DNA from: Adiantum capillus-veneris
Lineage: Eukaryota; Streptophyta; Polypodiopsida; Polypodiales; Pteridaceae
NCBI GenBank assembly: GCA_014529385.2
Contig: CM043962.1
Coordinates: 124,290,470-124,354,469 of the forward strand
Reading direction: 5' to 3'
Length of the DNA: 64,000 nucleotides
Position 1 is the stretch's first letter, and every line of letters starts with the position of its first letter. Shown here one piece after another: positions 1 to 12,000 of the stretch. Made by a program: the position numbers and the translations under genes. The notes beneath the pieces are model-generated. The model was given only the letters and a program-made list of their open reading frames with translations. It did not search any database and was not told the DNA's origin.

Positions 1-166
1 GGATTTGTGGAGTGTGTGAGCAATGGAAATTGGGCAGGCAATGGTCTGCTAGTGTGAAGTGTGTTTTCAAGGTGTTTTCCGAGAGGATATGGGTGTTGTG
101 GATACCCTGAGCTATAGAGAGGCCCTTTTGTTTGTGCCGGGCGTGTTCTCCCATTCCCCCTCTCCA
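1..166 (+). repeat. Left LTR-like arm of Tat-like copy A (inner end only)
   Basis: This is the gag-proximal end of a long arm whose remainder lies outside the window. It matches 58631-58796 (left arm of copy B) with about 8 differences in 166 bases by eye. It also matches, in reverse complement, the start of the right arms at 16883, 26167 and 63796. It ends in CTCTCCA, then TCTTC, then a TGG at 172 that could start a primer-binding site. The TG...CA style ends suggest an LTR, but its partner after the integrase is inverted. Confidence 0.8.
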
Positions 167-171
167 TCTTC

Positions 172-185
172 TGGTGCCCCCACGG
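172..185 (+). promoter_or_regulatory. Putative primer-binding site of copy A
   Basis: The sequence TGGTGCCCCCACGG lies 5 bases after the CA end of the left arm. It begins with TGG, the complement of the CCA end of a tRNA. Copy B has the same sequence at 58802-58815. The tRNA was not identified. The position between arm and gag is what a Ty3/gypsy primer site requires. Confidence 0.5.
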
Positions 186-198
186 AGGAGCACACTGA

Positions 199-1428
199 TT
201 GCTCCTAGTTGATAAAAAAGAAGAACTTATTTCGCGTTGGGATGTCATGGCAGCAAGAAGTTATGGACCGATTTTCATAGGTGAGGAAGGCCCTGACGAG
301 TGGATGTCAAATTTCGATCTGTATATGCTATTGTTACGTATGCCGGACGAGGATAGCAAGATGCAGAATTTTCATTTGGTGATGCGTGGTAAAGCTAAAG
401 CATTGTATGAAGCATTGGAAGGCGAGCCGAGGCAAGCATGGCCGGCTCTACGGGGGAGGTTTCTTCACGTCTTTTGCAAGGAGGCATCCGCAGTCGAGAT
501 GGATGCGAAGCTGAAGGTGCTTAAGCAAGATTTGAGACAAGAGTTCAATTTGTTTTTGGGTCATTTTGAAGAGTTTTGGGCAGAATTAGCGATAGCCATG
601 CAATTGGCTAATGCAGACTACTTCAAGCTAGATAAGTTCATGGCGTGTCTGCATCCTAAGGTGAGAGAAAAAGTCAATTTGGAGAGTCCAGAGAGCTACA
701 ATGGTGTGGTAGCCATTGCACGGTTGAAGAGCAGAAAGATAAATAAATAAATAGAGCAGGGTGTGTCAAGCTATAAAACAATGGCCCATGCTCAACCGCA
801 GAGTCTGAGGGAGGCTATGCACGAAGAAAATCATGGAAACCAAGGTGTAGCTGTTCTGCCACAAAATTGGGTACGCACGGTGCGAGTTTTGTCTGAGGAG
901 ATGCAGGAGTTGCGGCTCAGTCTGATGGATAGAGGACAGCCAAGAGGAGCAAGGGACAGAGCAAGGACGCTGCCATGTAGGTGTTACAATTGCAAAGAAG
1001 AGGGGGACTATGAACCCGATTGTCCTCAACCACAGAGGGAGAGAGAAGGTATCTACCTCTTGTTTGGTAGAGGTCGAGGTCAAGGTCGGTTCAATGGTCC
1101 AAGAGAGCAAGTGATGGAGAATCCTGTGCAGCCAGCTCCACCAAATGGAGGCGAGGTCCCAATAGTAGATATATCGGGGTGGATAAGGAGGATATCAAGA
1201 TTTTCGCCAATAAGAGAGCAAGAGTTGAGAGGGAGACAGAGCTGGCAAGAAACCAGAGCTCACAAAGGCAAAGAGAAGGTGTATGAAGGTAGAGAGCAAC
1301 TCGAGCCTAGCAAAAGAAGGAGGCGTCACAAAATCAAACAAGCGGATTTTCAATTAGGGCGTGGCTATCCCGAGTACAGTCTGGTAAGTGATGTTCAAAA
1401 TAAAAAAGCAAACATTACTTTTGGTTAG
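199..1428 (+). pseudogene. gag: Tat-like Ty3/gypsy gag, copy A, broken
   Basis: Gag would form the retroelement particle and bind its RNA. The first 183 codons match the retrotransposon gag fold, including the typical LVMRGKAKALYEAL and RGRFLHVF stretches. An in-frame TAA at 748-750 splits the frame, and the same reading frame resumes at about 751. The second part has an Arg-rich segment and a zinc knuckle CYNCKEEGDYEPDC near residue 78, in which the conserved His is replaced by Asp. The frame ends at a TAG near 1428. No ATG marks the true start. The TAA and the altered knuckle are shared with copy B at 58829-60066, so they predate the copies. Bases 1429-1594 hold no open frame. Confidence 0.85.
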
Positions 1429-1594
1429 CTGTTAGCTTTAAATCCAAAATTAAGGAGGCAGTGGTCCACGAGTGTTAGCATCGGGCTACTGAGAGCTTAG
1501 GGGAATGTTCAAGCGGTGCAAAATATGGCTTTGAGGGTAGAATGATGTTCTTCCACGGGTGGATGCTGTTATAGAAAAGAGGATGCAGGTACAT

Positions 1595-2325
1595 GCCTAT
1601 ATAGACGGTGGAGTGCAGATTTGTGTCATGACGAAAGCAGCAATGAGAGAGACGGGAATCAAGGCAGTAGTCAAATAGAATGTGCGCATGAGGATGGCAA
1701 CCATACTAAGGCCAAATGTATGGGTGTAGCTCAAGATGTGAAGGTCAAGATGATGGGCATAGAGTGCCTGCTAGACTTTTTTGTGATGAAAGTAGGGGAT
1801 AATGCTTATCCAATCATTTTGGGTGGGCCATGGTTTTTGGCGATAGGTGCTAAGCAAGATTGGGAGAGTAAAGTGTTCACCTTGCCTGACAAAGAGAGAG
1901 GAAGGCAGATTGTGCGTGATTTGAATTCCAAGGAGAGCAGTTCTCGTCCTATGGTAGTTAAAGATGAAGGCGACATGACGAGCTACGAATACAAAACCGA
2001 GACACACTATGATGAAGGCTACACTAGCATCGAGGAAGAGAAGAGCGAGGAAGACATGCTGAAGATAGATGCAGACTTATTCAAAGTCACCATAGACGAC
2101 TTCCCACCTAAAGAAGAAGGTATGCAGCCTCAAGCTCATGGTTTAAGCATAGAGGAGGTTTCGAGAATGTTAAGTGAAGATTTGACCAAAGGTGAAAAGG
2201 AAGGTTATGTTCAACTGTGTGAGTCCTATGCAAATCTATTTGCGATGGAGTACAAGCATTTGCGCGGTGCTAATGGGGTAGAGCACAAGATTGTTCTCAA
2301 GGAGGGACATAGGCCTAAGGCATAA
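1595..2325 (+). pseudogene. pro: Aspartic protease and linker region, copy A
   Basis: A retropepsin-like protease would cleave the polyprotein. The active-site segment AYIDGGVQICVMT is encoded from 1595 in one frame and is soon stopped. The rest follows in the frame open from 1621 and includes YPIILGGPWFLAIGAKQDW, matching the ILGRPW strand of plant gypsy proteases. The domain is therefore split by a frameshift. The acidic linker then leads toward RT and ends at a TAA (2323-2325). Copy B has the same layout and the same TAA at 60954-60956. Confidence 0.8.
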
Positions 2326-2640
2326 AAGCTAAGAAGACTAGGGAAATCCAAAAGGGAGCCCTTTGGCAGGAGATCAATAGGTTGCTAGATGCAGGCATTA
2401 TATACCCTGTAAAAGAGTCAGAGAGGGTATCGCCAGTGGTTATAAACCCTAAAAAGAACGAGAAATGGAGAGTGTGTGTCGACTACAAGCCACTGAATTC
2501 CACGTTCAAGAGGAATCAGTATCCATTGCCATTTCAAGACGAAATCCTAAACTATGTGGCTGGGCACGAGAGATACTTGATTATGGATGGTTTTTTGGGG
2601 TATTTTCAAATAGGGATTGAACTCAAAGACCAAATGAAGA
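2326..2640 (+). pseudogene. Reverse transcriptase N-terminal half, copy A
   Basis: This is the start of a Ty3/gypsy reverse transcriptase. It shows LDAGIIYPVKESERVSPVV, then WRVCVDYKPLNSTFKRNQYP and YLIMDGFLGYFQIGI. These are the finger and palm segments before the catalytic YxDD box. Relative to copy B one G is missing near 2342, which breaks the join to protease. At 2640 the frame is cut by the insertion at 2641-7121. A further 239 bases present in copy B (61273-61511), including the FMDD box, are absent here, so this RT cannot be active. Confidence 0.85.
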
Positions 2641-2890
2641 TGTGCGCTCCTTGCCGCACTGTCGAAGCAAGGGACTTGCCAATACACCGTGTGCGAGCCA
2701 AAAACGGCTCCAAGCACACAACAAGCCTAAACTAGCAAGCTCAAGAGAACAAAGGGTGTGTCACTCACCGCTCTACGCTCGCCTTCGTGGTGGATTCCTC
2801 GGCGCGATGAAGAAGAAGCTGCAGTCGTGCCGCGCTCAACCGCTTCGCCGCCGTCGTGCCTTCGTAATGCTCGATCGCGCACACACTCTC

Positions 2891-2931
<41 letters not shown>

Positions 2932-3216
2932 AGGAGGTGAAGAAGAAGAAGATGGAGATGGAGCAAGAGCACTCTTCTATTACACAAATGAGAGAATGAG
3001 TAAAAATTAGGTTTAGTTGGCTTTTATAGGAGCTCACCCCATTCACACTTGGGCGCCCATGCTTAGCCAACTAATCCCTTGAATGTCCAAGTTAAAGTGC
3101 GCCTCTCATCGGCGATCACTCTACCTTTCCCTATTGGTCCGACAAGCCCGGTACCTGACTCTAAATAATACAACGTTTATAGATCATAGGGTGTCTGTGT
3201 GCCGTGAGGGTTAACA
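2641..3216 (-). repeat. 3' LTR of the pol-less element
   Basis: The 576-base segment starts TGTGCGCTCC exactly where the RT is interrupted and ends GGTTAACA. It is followed by TGCCCCCCTTCC, which on the minus strand is a purine tract next to an LTR. It contains a (TC)n(AC)n microsatellite at about 2886-2930. No second copy is seen in the window, so the LTR call rests on the TG...CA ends, the polypurine tract and the insertion boundary. Confidence 0.6.
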
Positions 3217-4847
3217 TGCCCCCCTTCCTGATGTAGATTCCGTCCTCGGAAGCTATTGAGGTGAAGCTGGTTCGTCGAGGTGGAAGAGCATTTGAGATGA
3301 ATGTCCTTAGCCTTCTTCAGTCACTGCAAAATCAAACAACATTGGCACAGTAATTGCATTCTCTTAAAAATCATATGCAGTTTTAGGTAGAAAAATTGAT
3401 TGGTAAAAGAATTTCAAACAATTTGTTAGCAATGAACATTAAATTGCAATGTAATCAAATGCATAAACAGATGTAAAGGTAGAAAATTAAACAAGTCTGT
3501 GGTCACTAATTTGACGGTCGAAAGGCACTAGAGATCAAGTATTAATACCATGGGTAAGCTTCTTAATTTTCTGTGGTCAATTAAGTTGTTTAATCGCGAG
3601 AGCCAAGTATTCATGTTCGAGGGCTGACTAGAGGCTATATCTAGAAGACCTTGTAGTTAAGCTACCATAAAAGGAATTTCTCATGAAATCATCGCCTGAC
3701 TGATTACTTTTTCTTTGACCCCCCAAAGTCTTTTCACATTGATTCAATTATGATGTGTGTGCTTATTTTGTATGCCTTGGGTTTTTTGCTTTTCAAGGAA
3801 AAGCACCCACACTGGGAACCTCTAGGGCTCTAGTACCATAGGCAATACATGTGAGTGACGTACCAATTCAAGCTGAGATTTCTCTTCCAGCGTAAGATTT
3901 TACATTGTGGCACTTTGATTTTTTGTTTGTTCATTTTCAGCATTTTAATTTTGTAACTTTGGGGGGTCATATAACACTGTTATCCTCCCCAGGCTCATCA
4001 CATTAGTAAACTCCCTTTATAATACGTAAGCTAAAGGTCAATAGGGTTAAGCCCACTAGAAAGCCCCAGTACATTTCATACAATGCTGCCTAAATCGGAT
4101 TAAGAACCTAAGTAACCATTGCTTATTAGGAAGGCATTCCCCATGGTATTAAGAGAAGATTTCTAATACCTAGCTTGGTCAAACTAGCTTAGTCGGACTG
4201 CTTGATTTTTAAACCTAGACAAGTGACTATGACAAAACACTACATTGAATTAAATGTTTGATACTAAGCAAATGCGCTGAATATTATGCTACCAATCACA
4301 ATCAAAGCAGACAAACATGGATGCAAAAAAGATAAGGGCAATGCTAATGGACAAGAAACACCTGTTTGTGTCGATGGTCGCGCTTGATTTGAAGTGTGAA
4401 CGAGAGAAAGGTTCCATGAAGGTCCAAATCCTATCAATAGCAACACGCTTCTGTACACACTAGGAAACAAAAGGAATACCTCCAGGAGGCACATCAGTGG
4501 GAAAAGAGAACTTTTCTAATCACTCAACTCTAAAACAGAAACACTCCTATCGTACTAATCTTACCTACCCTCCATCACTCAAGTGATGAGGATCAAAGGT
4601 GTTTTATGGCATAGGTTTCTGTTTCACTGTACCAGATGTGACATGTGTAGGTCTGGGTCAATGTTTTGACTTTTAATGTGCATACTCATTTGCTAATTGC
4701 TCTTGCTCTTTATTTTTTGTTTTTGTGAGTATAAAGCTTTATATGTACATTCCCTAAGATCGGAGATATAGAGGTCAGGGAAAAAGGTTCAGAGGGAAGC
4801 AAGTGAATAATGGATGTCCACAAACACTCCCCCCTTCCTTGGGTAGA

Positions 4848-7121
4848 TCATATCGTTTGAAATGAGCTTGTCACCCTTTGAAACCAATTGTTCCAGTTGG
4901 TAATAGGTGAGGATTTTTGCCAGTAGTTTTCTATTACCCTAGGTGCCTTGTCAAGCTGCAAGGGTGGTAAGGTACTCTCCCAGGATCGAAATTGAAGTGG
5001 TTCATCAGGCGATTCTTGAACACTGGGAGGTGTGGATTCCTTTGTAGCTTCATGGAGGTCCACTACTATAGATGGAGGCTGTGTAGAAGCTTTTACCTCT
5101 ATGGATGTATTACATGAGGAGCTAGAATCTTCATGGGACTCCCCCCTTCCTGAGCTAGGTGGAACAAATCGTTCTTTCTTTGGTACCCAAACTAGCTCTG
5201 GAGTGGGTGTGTAGCGTTCTGTGATTTTTCCCTTTCCACGATCATTGATTCGTTTTGGAGCTACGGGATTGGGCTCACTTGGGTCAGGTGATAGGTAAGA
5301 GCACAATCTACATTTTGGCACCCAGACTTGATCATTTCCTTGATAGTAGCCTTGGGCTTCCAATAGTCGTTTAGGGATCCAACGCAACGTTTCTTTACAT
5401 TTCTTGGAGCGAGTGGTACGTTTCTTACAAGGCTTCTGTTTTTTAGCACTAGCTATGGTCACTAAAGAAGCTTTAGGGACCCACTTGTATGTTTTCTTCG
5501 TTACATTAGGATGAGTCTTGTTGGAAGCGATATGCATTGCTTGTAGCATATTTAAGGGTACAGGCATTTCATCCCCCTCAGGTGTTACCCAGGTCGTCCC
5601 CCTATTTCCCCAAGTGTCTATGGTTGATGCTAGGTGGACCCAATCCACATTGTCTGATTCCGTCATACCCGGTAACACATCCATGTAAGGAGAATCTTGG
5701 CCAATGTCTGTATCCTTCTTACAAGTGTAACAATATTGTAGTGGGGCCGAGTGAACTGTGGTGTCAGAGCGATGATCAATAATGGTTTTACTCCCTAAGG
5801 GGTGTACCTTACCAGTCACCAAATCCACTCTAAGGACAGAGTCTTGGAATTGCAAATAGACATGATTTTTAGACCAATCATGAACCATTTGTGCTTCCCT
5901 CATGAATGGTCGTCCTAAAATCATTTCATATGACATAAGGTGTTTAGAGAAATCCATTACAATGAACGTATGTCGTACCTTGTGTCCTAGAACTTTGATC
6001 TTAAGATCCTTGAGCATCCCCATAGGTTTGGCTATGGTACCATTTGCCATCTTTACCACAATGTTAGTAACACTGAGGCGGGGTTTTCCCATGGATTCCC
6101 AACAATCTTTTGTAACGATGCTAACTCCCGCACCACCATCAAGAATTCCCCTTATAGTTAATCCCTTGGTAGTGATGGGTAGGGTTGCATTATACTCGTC
6201 GCCTTCAAAATACTGCCCTAATTCGTTAATGGGTACCTCGATCATAGACTCGTGTCCATCTAAGTCAAGTGATTGCACATGATTTTCCTCATCAATCATA
6301 ATCGAGTCAGGCCTATTTGGTTGCGCAAACTGCGGTAATCCCGTTCGTAGCTCTCCGTTAAGGAATGCTCGAAGTGCAAGGAATAACTCAGGATCTCCAT
6401 ACAGCTTGGCTATGATCGTGGTTCGGACCTCAGAAGACATGAAGTCCACTAGTTTGGCAACATTCATTGGCGTTTTGCAGGGTGTAGGTCCTTGAATAGG
6501 AACTGGTGAGGATGGAATCTCATATTCCTCAATGGGATCAGGTATTTCTTCGTTAAACATCCTTTCCAACAAGAAGGGTGTATGCTCACTTTCTGATGTC
6601 CCGTCCTCACTCTCTTCTTGGATGATACTAGATATGGCTAACGGTCTATGGTTCATGTGGAGTGGATGAACTTGCGTGGGAAACACTGTGTCATGAATTT
6701 TGACATGCATGGGTTCTGGTTCTAGTTTCCTTTGAGTCTCCTCCACTAAACCTCTTAGAAGTTTCACCTGCTCAATCTCATCTACTGGGTTTGGGTACGT
6801 CCCAATCTTCTTTTTACGATTCTTCCCTTTTTGCCCCTGCGGTTTATCTTGGGGGTCTTGGATTGGATTTGGAAACACTTGTGGTGTTTTCAGAGGCTCT
6901 TTATGGTTTTCTCTTATTCAGTTTTTATTTGGTTCCATGTTACGGTTTTCTTTGTCGGTCTTTCCCTTTGTGGTATTGGTTCTAGTCTCCATTGTCTCGA
7001 CTGAATCTGAATCATCCTCGAGGTCATTCATATACACGGGGTCATCTCCTGTTCCTATGTTTGTTTTGGAACTTGGCTTTGAATTTTCCGTATTCTGCGA
7101 CTTCTTCCTTCGTGTCTTCTT
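4848..7121 (-). pseudogene. Protease-containing retroelement ORF with W-V/I-P-K repeats
   Basis: The open frame 6878-4848 encodes 676 codons with no ATG at its start. The same frame continues upstream to 7121 through one TGA at 6918-6920. Near residues 241-255 lies a retropepsin-like site (GILDGGAGVSIVT), with the partner strand MILGRPF at 319-325. After the protease there are four short repeats: WVPK at 466-469, WIPK at 500-503, WVPK at 519-522 and WVPK at 564-567, in a basic region. The N-terminal part is acidic. No RT follows. The repeats also occur in an unlinked block at 31942-33371. Function of the repeat region is unknown to me. Confidence 0.7.
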
Positions 7122-8400
7122 TGTAAGCTAGCACACCCTCAAATGCAATTGTTGGGTCATGTGGGGTCGCAAAATGGTACAGAGGCTGATCCCAAGAAGG
7201 TGAAAGTGTTGGTGTTGATGGAGCTACCATCAAATGCTCAAAGTATGGCTTCGTTTTTTCATAAGATGAAGTACAGATATCATGTTTCTTTTGGATGTTG
7301 TCGCAATATGTACATCCTCTTCAAAAGAAAGCTCAATAGGTGCATGGTTATGAGTGGGATGAGGAAGCTTAGGAAGATTTAGATAGGGTTAATGAAATTT
7401 TGTGTCAGTTTCCAGCGGTGTGTCCTCCCAAGCGAGAGGACAACTTCTATGTGTCTATGACAATGGGCACAATTGCTATTGGAGTGGTTCTACTGCAAAA
7501 GGTATGGAGAAGCTACAAGCAGGGTGATTACCCTAGGAGAGGCTACCTACACCAAGGTAGAGCAATGGGTGATGGCTTTGGTTTTCGCTTGCAGGAAGTT
7601 CAAGGTGCATTTAATTGTGTGCAAGTTTTTTGTGTTGACAGTTAATAATCTATTGCCAGAGGTAGTGTTAAATTTTAAACCAGGAAGGAGGATTATGAAG
7701 TGGGTGTTGGAGCTACAAGAGTTCGAGTTCGAGTTCGAGGTAGATCACACGAGTCGGTCTCACTTAGCAGACATTCTTTTCAGCAAGGCCGTTGATTTGC
7801 CAGCCTATCCAAGGGTGGTTCAAGATGAAGCTAAGGAGGATTCTTTTGCAATGTGGTTTGATGGAGCATATTGAAGGGTAGTACAGAAGGCAGAAGGAGG
7901 TGTGGTGATACACGACCCACATGGCAAAGCTATATTTTTTAAGGCGTATGATTTGCAGGATGTCCACACCAATAACGAGGTGGAGTATCTCACTCTGCAT
8001 CTGGGTTTAAAGCAATATATAGAGTTTGGCATTTTGAGGTTGGTGGTGAAGGGAGATGCGTTGCTACTCATCAAGAAACTGTTAGGCCAATGGCAGGTAA
8101 AGCGCGATTCGTTGAAGCACTGGTTCTTTTCCATCAAGAAGATGCTAAAGTCTTTTGAAGTCCAATTCAAGCATGTGAGAAGAGAGCAGAACCAAGAGGC
8201 GGATTAGTTAGCAAATAGAAAAATACATGTGCATGTTGGAGGTTTATATGTGTCCCCAACCACTTATGCAGGTAGAGAGACTCTAAAAGACATTGAAGGG
8301 TTTTTGAGCACACGGCAGTGCTCTGTGGGTTTGTCCAAGTTGCAAAAAAGAAAAGGCCCACAAATTCACACTCGTAGGTGAAGATCTAATGAACTATGGG
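7122..8400 (+). pseudogene. RT end, RNase H and second RNase H of copy A
   Basis: The block resumes at the RT connection (QLLGHVGSQNGTEADPKKVK). It then runs through a first RNase H (MALVFACRKFKVHLIV) and a second, archaeal-type RNase H (MWFDGAY, NNEVEYLTL, VVKGDALLLI, NQEAD). Two RNase H domains in a row mark the Tat group of plant Ty3/gypsy elements. Several frameshifts and stops break it, including TGA at 7873-7875, where copy B has CGA. Another is TAG near 8205, where copy B has CAG. Confidence 0.8.
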
Positions 8401-8731
8401 CGTAACAGAGTTCTTATAAGGGTGTTGTACAAAGAAGAGTCAGGAAAGGTGCTGGAGCAATGCCACGAAGAAAGTGGACATCAGAGTAAAGACTAGGTTC
8501 TGTTTTGAGTGCTTAGAGGAGGCTTTTGGTGGCCTTCCATGGTGAAGGACGTGAAATATGGGTGCAAGACGTGCCATGAGTGTTAGATTATAGGTGAAAG
8601 ACGACTGATAGCGGAGTCACAGGGTGCCATCATCGCACAAAGTTCTTTCAAGAAGTGGGTCTGAATGCCATAGGTCCTCTCCCAAAGTCTACGAGCAGTA
8701 AGAAGTATGTGGTGGTATCCATTGACTACCT
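8401..8731 (+). pseudogene. Integrase N-terminal part, copy A, cut by copia insertion
   Basis: This stretch covers the zinc-binding region and the first catalytic segment of the integrase, with many frame changes. Near 8655 it reads VGLNAIGPLPKS, where active Ty3/gypsy integrases have Asp in place of Asn. It ends at 8731, where the copia element inserted. The integrase continues at 13968. Confidence 0.7.
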
Positions 8732-9053
8732 TGTGAAGAATGAGGATGCAAGAGAGCTACACAAGACAAGCACAAAGCACACAGAGATGGAAAGCTTCTT
8801 CTTCTTCTTCACAGAAAAGAGAGTACAAAATGACTAAGTGCTAAAGCTGAAAAGTAGCACATATGTACATGCGGTCACTAAGTGTGAACTCGCTAGAAGC
8901 GTACTAGGCTGGCACTATAAGTGTAGTCCAGCTATAGAATCACTGGCAGAGATCCTCCGTGTCGGTCACCTAACGCGCCAGTGAGTAAATGCCGTAAGCG
9001 GCCAAGACCCGTAGTGGATGCCAGCTCAAGGTGTAGAGCTCGACATCTCAACA
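8732..9053 (-). repeat. 3' LTR of copia element
   Basis: This 322-base repeat starts TGTGAAGAATG and ends CATCTCAACA in plus orientation. It matches 13641-13962 except for about three substitutions. The last codons of the polyprotein (down to 9026) lie inside this LTR. The adjacent bases 9054-9062 (CTCCCCCTC) read GAGGGGGAG on the minus strand and form the polypurine tract. Confidence 0.97.
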
Positions 9054-12000
9054 CTCCCCCTCGAGCTCTGCATGTCGCAGAGTCCAAGCATAGTCCGAAA
9101 ACGTCGAAGCTTCTCAGCTCCGAGGGCCTTGGTAAAGATATCCGCTATCTGCTCCTCTGTGCTGACGTAGACCAAGTCGATGTCGCCCGCCAACACTCGC
9201 TCTCGAACGTAGTGGTAATGGACCTCTATGTGTTTGGTCCTGGCATGGAACACTAGGTTCCTAGCCAACTGCATGCTGCTGAGGTTGTCACAATGGATGA
9301 AAATCTGCTGGTCCACCTGCACTCCCAAGTCCTCAAGTAATGTGCGTAGCCAAGCTACCTCGCACGCCGCAACTGCTGCACCTCTGTACTCGGCCTCTGT
9401 GCTCGATAAAGCAACCGTAGGCTGCTTTTTGCTGCTCCAAGTAACAGCAGCACTCCCAAAAGAGAACATGAAGCCACTCGTAGATCTCCTATCAACAATG
9501 CTACCTGCCCAATCTGCATCTGTATACCCATACAATGCTAATGGTGCATCTGCTGCATAGAACAATGCGTAGTCAAGAGTACCTTGCACATACCTAAGTG
9601 TGCGTCGTACTCCATCCAAATGTGGCTTCCTCGGAAGTTGCATGAACTGACTCTCCAAGCCTACTGTGTAGCTCAAGTCTGGCCTCGTGATAGTCAAGTA
9701 GATTAGACTACCCACAATCTTCCTGTACATGTTGACATCCTCAACAACATCACCCTTCTCTGCACTCAGCTTTGCATTCACATCCAAGGGAATAGAAATT
9801 GGCTTACAATCAGCCATACCATACTTTGACAACATGTCCAAAGCATACTGTCTCTGTGATAGCCATACACCCTCTGGAGTCCTGATCACCTCAATGCCAA
9901 GAAAGTAGCGCAACTCGCCTAAATCTTTCATTTCAAACTCCTGTTTGAGAAGACCCTTCACATGGTCAATCTCCATAGCATTGTCACCAACAATAATAAG
10001 GTCATCTACATATATGGTAATGACCACAATCCCCACATCACTCTCACGTACATAGAGTGAATGATCAGCATGAGCTCTCCTAAAACCAATACTGACAAGA
10101 TACTTGGCAATCCTGTCATACCATGCTCTAGAGCCCTGCTTTAAACCATACAAAGCTTTGAGAAGTCTGCATACATAATCTGGGTAACCTGGATCGACAT
10201 AACCAGGTGGCTGATCCATATACACTTCCTCTTGCAACTCACCATTCAAGAAGGCATTCTTTACATCCATTTGATGCATAATCCATCCTCTAGATGCAGC
10301 CACTGCTATGACAGCTCTCACAGTCGTCATCTTTGCCACTGGAGCAAAGGTCTCCTCATAGTCTATGCCATACGTCTGTGCATAACCCTTTGCGACCAGC
10401 CTTGCCTTGTGACGCTCAATGTTACCATCAGCCTTATGCTTGGTTTTATACACCCATTTACAACCAATAGCTTTCTTGCCACTTGGCAATGGCACCAAAT
10501 CCCATGTGTCATTTGCTTCCAATGCAGCCATCTCTTCAGTCATTGCATCATCCCAATGCACATTTCCAACTGCATCCTCAAAACATGTGGGCTCCACATC
10601 CTGTATCACCTTAGCCATGTAGGCTTGGTGATGCGCTAGATACCCATCATAAGTCAATTTCTGAAGTGGATTTCTGACTCTATTAGATCTGCGCGGTCCT
10701 GGGTCACTCCTTTGCTCTCTAGCATCTTCTTGTACTTTCCTTACACCAGGTGTCCTGACAGCCGGAATTCCAAATTCCTCATCAAGACTTTGTTCAGAAC
10801 CATCTGAATCCATGTTTACATGTGAAAAACCTGATGATGCATCAACCATAAAGGGAGGTTCATCAACCTTTTCCTTTCCTTTTCGTGATACATTCCCTGT
10901 ACCTGTTGGTGGAGTAACCTGCGTACGTAGTCTACCATTCCATGGTTTCTCAACAGAGCCACGAGAAGAGGACTCTTGTGGTCCACTCAAAACCTGTGAC
11001 TGTGGCCTCACATTTTGTACAACCACATCATCTTTTACATCAGCCCCAATAGTGCCATGTGCATTACTGTACCAGCTGCTCATCTCATCAAAGACTACAT
11101 CTCTGCTCACTCGTAATTCTCGTGTAGTAGGATTGTAGCACCTGTACCCCTTTTGTTCAAGGGAATATCCCACAAGAATACATTTCTCTGCTTTAGGATC
11201 CAATTTCCTACGCAACTCATCTGGTACATGCACATAAGCTATGCAGCCAAACACTTTCAAGTGTGCCAAATCAGGCTTTGTACCTGTAAACTTTTCCTCA
11301 GGTGTTACATCATGCACCGCAGCTGTAGGTGTCCTGTTCATAATGTACACAGCTGTATTTACAGCTTCAAACCAGAAATGATGAGGCATGTTCTTCTCAT
11401 TCATCAATGCACGTGCAACCTCTGCAATGTGCCTGTTTTTCCTTTCTGCGACCCCATTCTGCTGTGGAGTATATCTGCATGTAAACTGCCTGTGTATACC
11501 ATGCATTCGCAGAAAATCTGAAAAATCATTGGAGAAGTACTCTCCCCCTCCATCTGACCTCAATGTCTTGATTTGCATATCTGTCTCCTTCTCAATCATG
11601 ACTTTGAAGTCTTGAAAGTGACCAAACACTTCACTTTTGTTACGCATGAAGTAGACCCATACTTTCCTTGTATGGTCATCAATGAAAGAGACATAATACC
11701 TGAAACCATGTATACTTGCAGTATCGGTTGGACCCCAAACATCTGTGTGCACCACCTCAAGTGGCCTTTTACATACATTGCGCTCATGTGGAAATGAGCC
11801 CTTTGACTGTTTTCCAAACTGGCATGCTGCACACACTTTATGCATACCATCCACCTTGAATTTGGGCAAACCTTTTACAATCTGTTTTGATTGCATGCTG
11901 CGCAATCTCTGCTCATTGACATGGCCAATGCGTTTGTGCCAAATGTCAACATCAGCCACAACACCTGTGCCCTGTGCAAATAATGCAGCTTTTACCTCAG

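Larger units (their letters stand above)
2641..7121 (-). mobile_element. Pol-less LTR retroelement inserted in RT of copy A (5'-truncated)
   Basis: The sequence leaves the RT at 2640 and returns to it at 7122, so this block is an insertion with a deletion of host RT at its right edge. On the minus strand the order is coding region (7121 to 4848), untranslated DNA, polypurine tract (3217-3228), then the 3' LTR (3216 to 2641). No RT, RNase H or integrase is visible. The 5' LTR and primer site are missing, probably removed by the same deletion. It resembles gag/protease-only retroelements that need enzymes in trans. Bases 3229-4847 hold no convincing gene. Confidence 0.7.

Noticed and set aside
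2641-3070. Overlapping ORFs near 2642-3070 on both strands
   Set aside because: They lie in an LTR with TC/AC repeats and show no domain.
7860-8220. Stops at Gln/Arg codons as sites of U-to-C RNA editing, as in fern or hornwort organelles
   Set aside because: The sequence is nuclear transposon DNA, other copies carry the sense codon in the DNA, and frameshifts are also present. Methylation-linked mutation is simpler.
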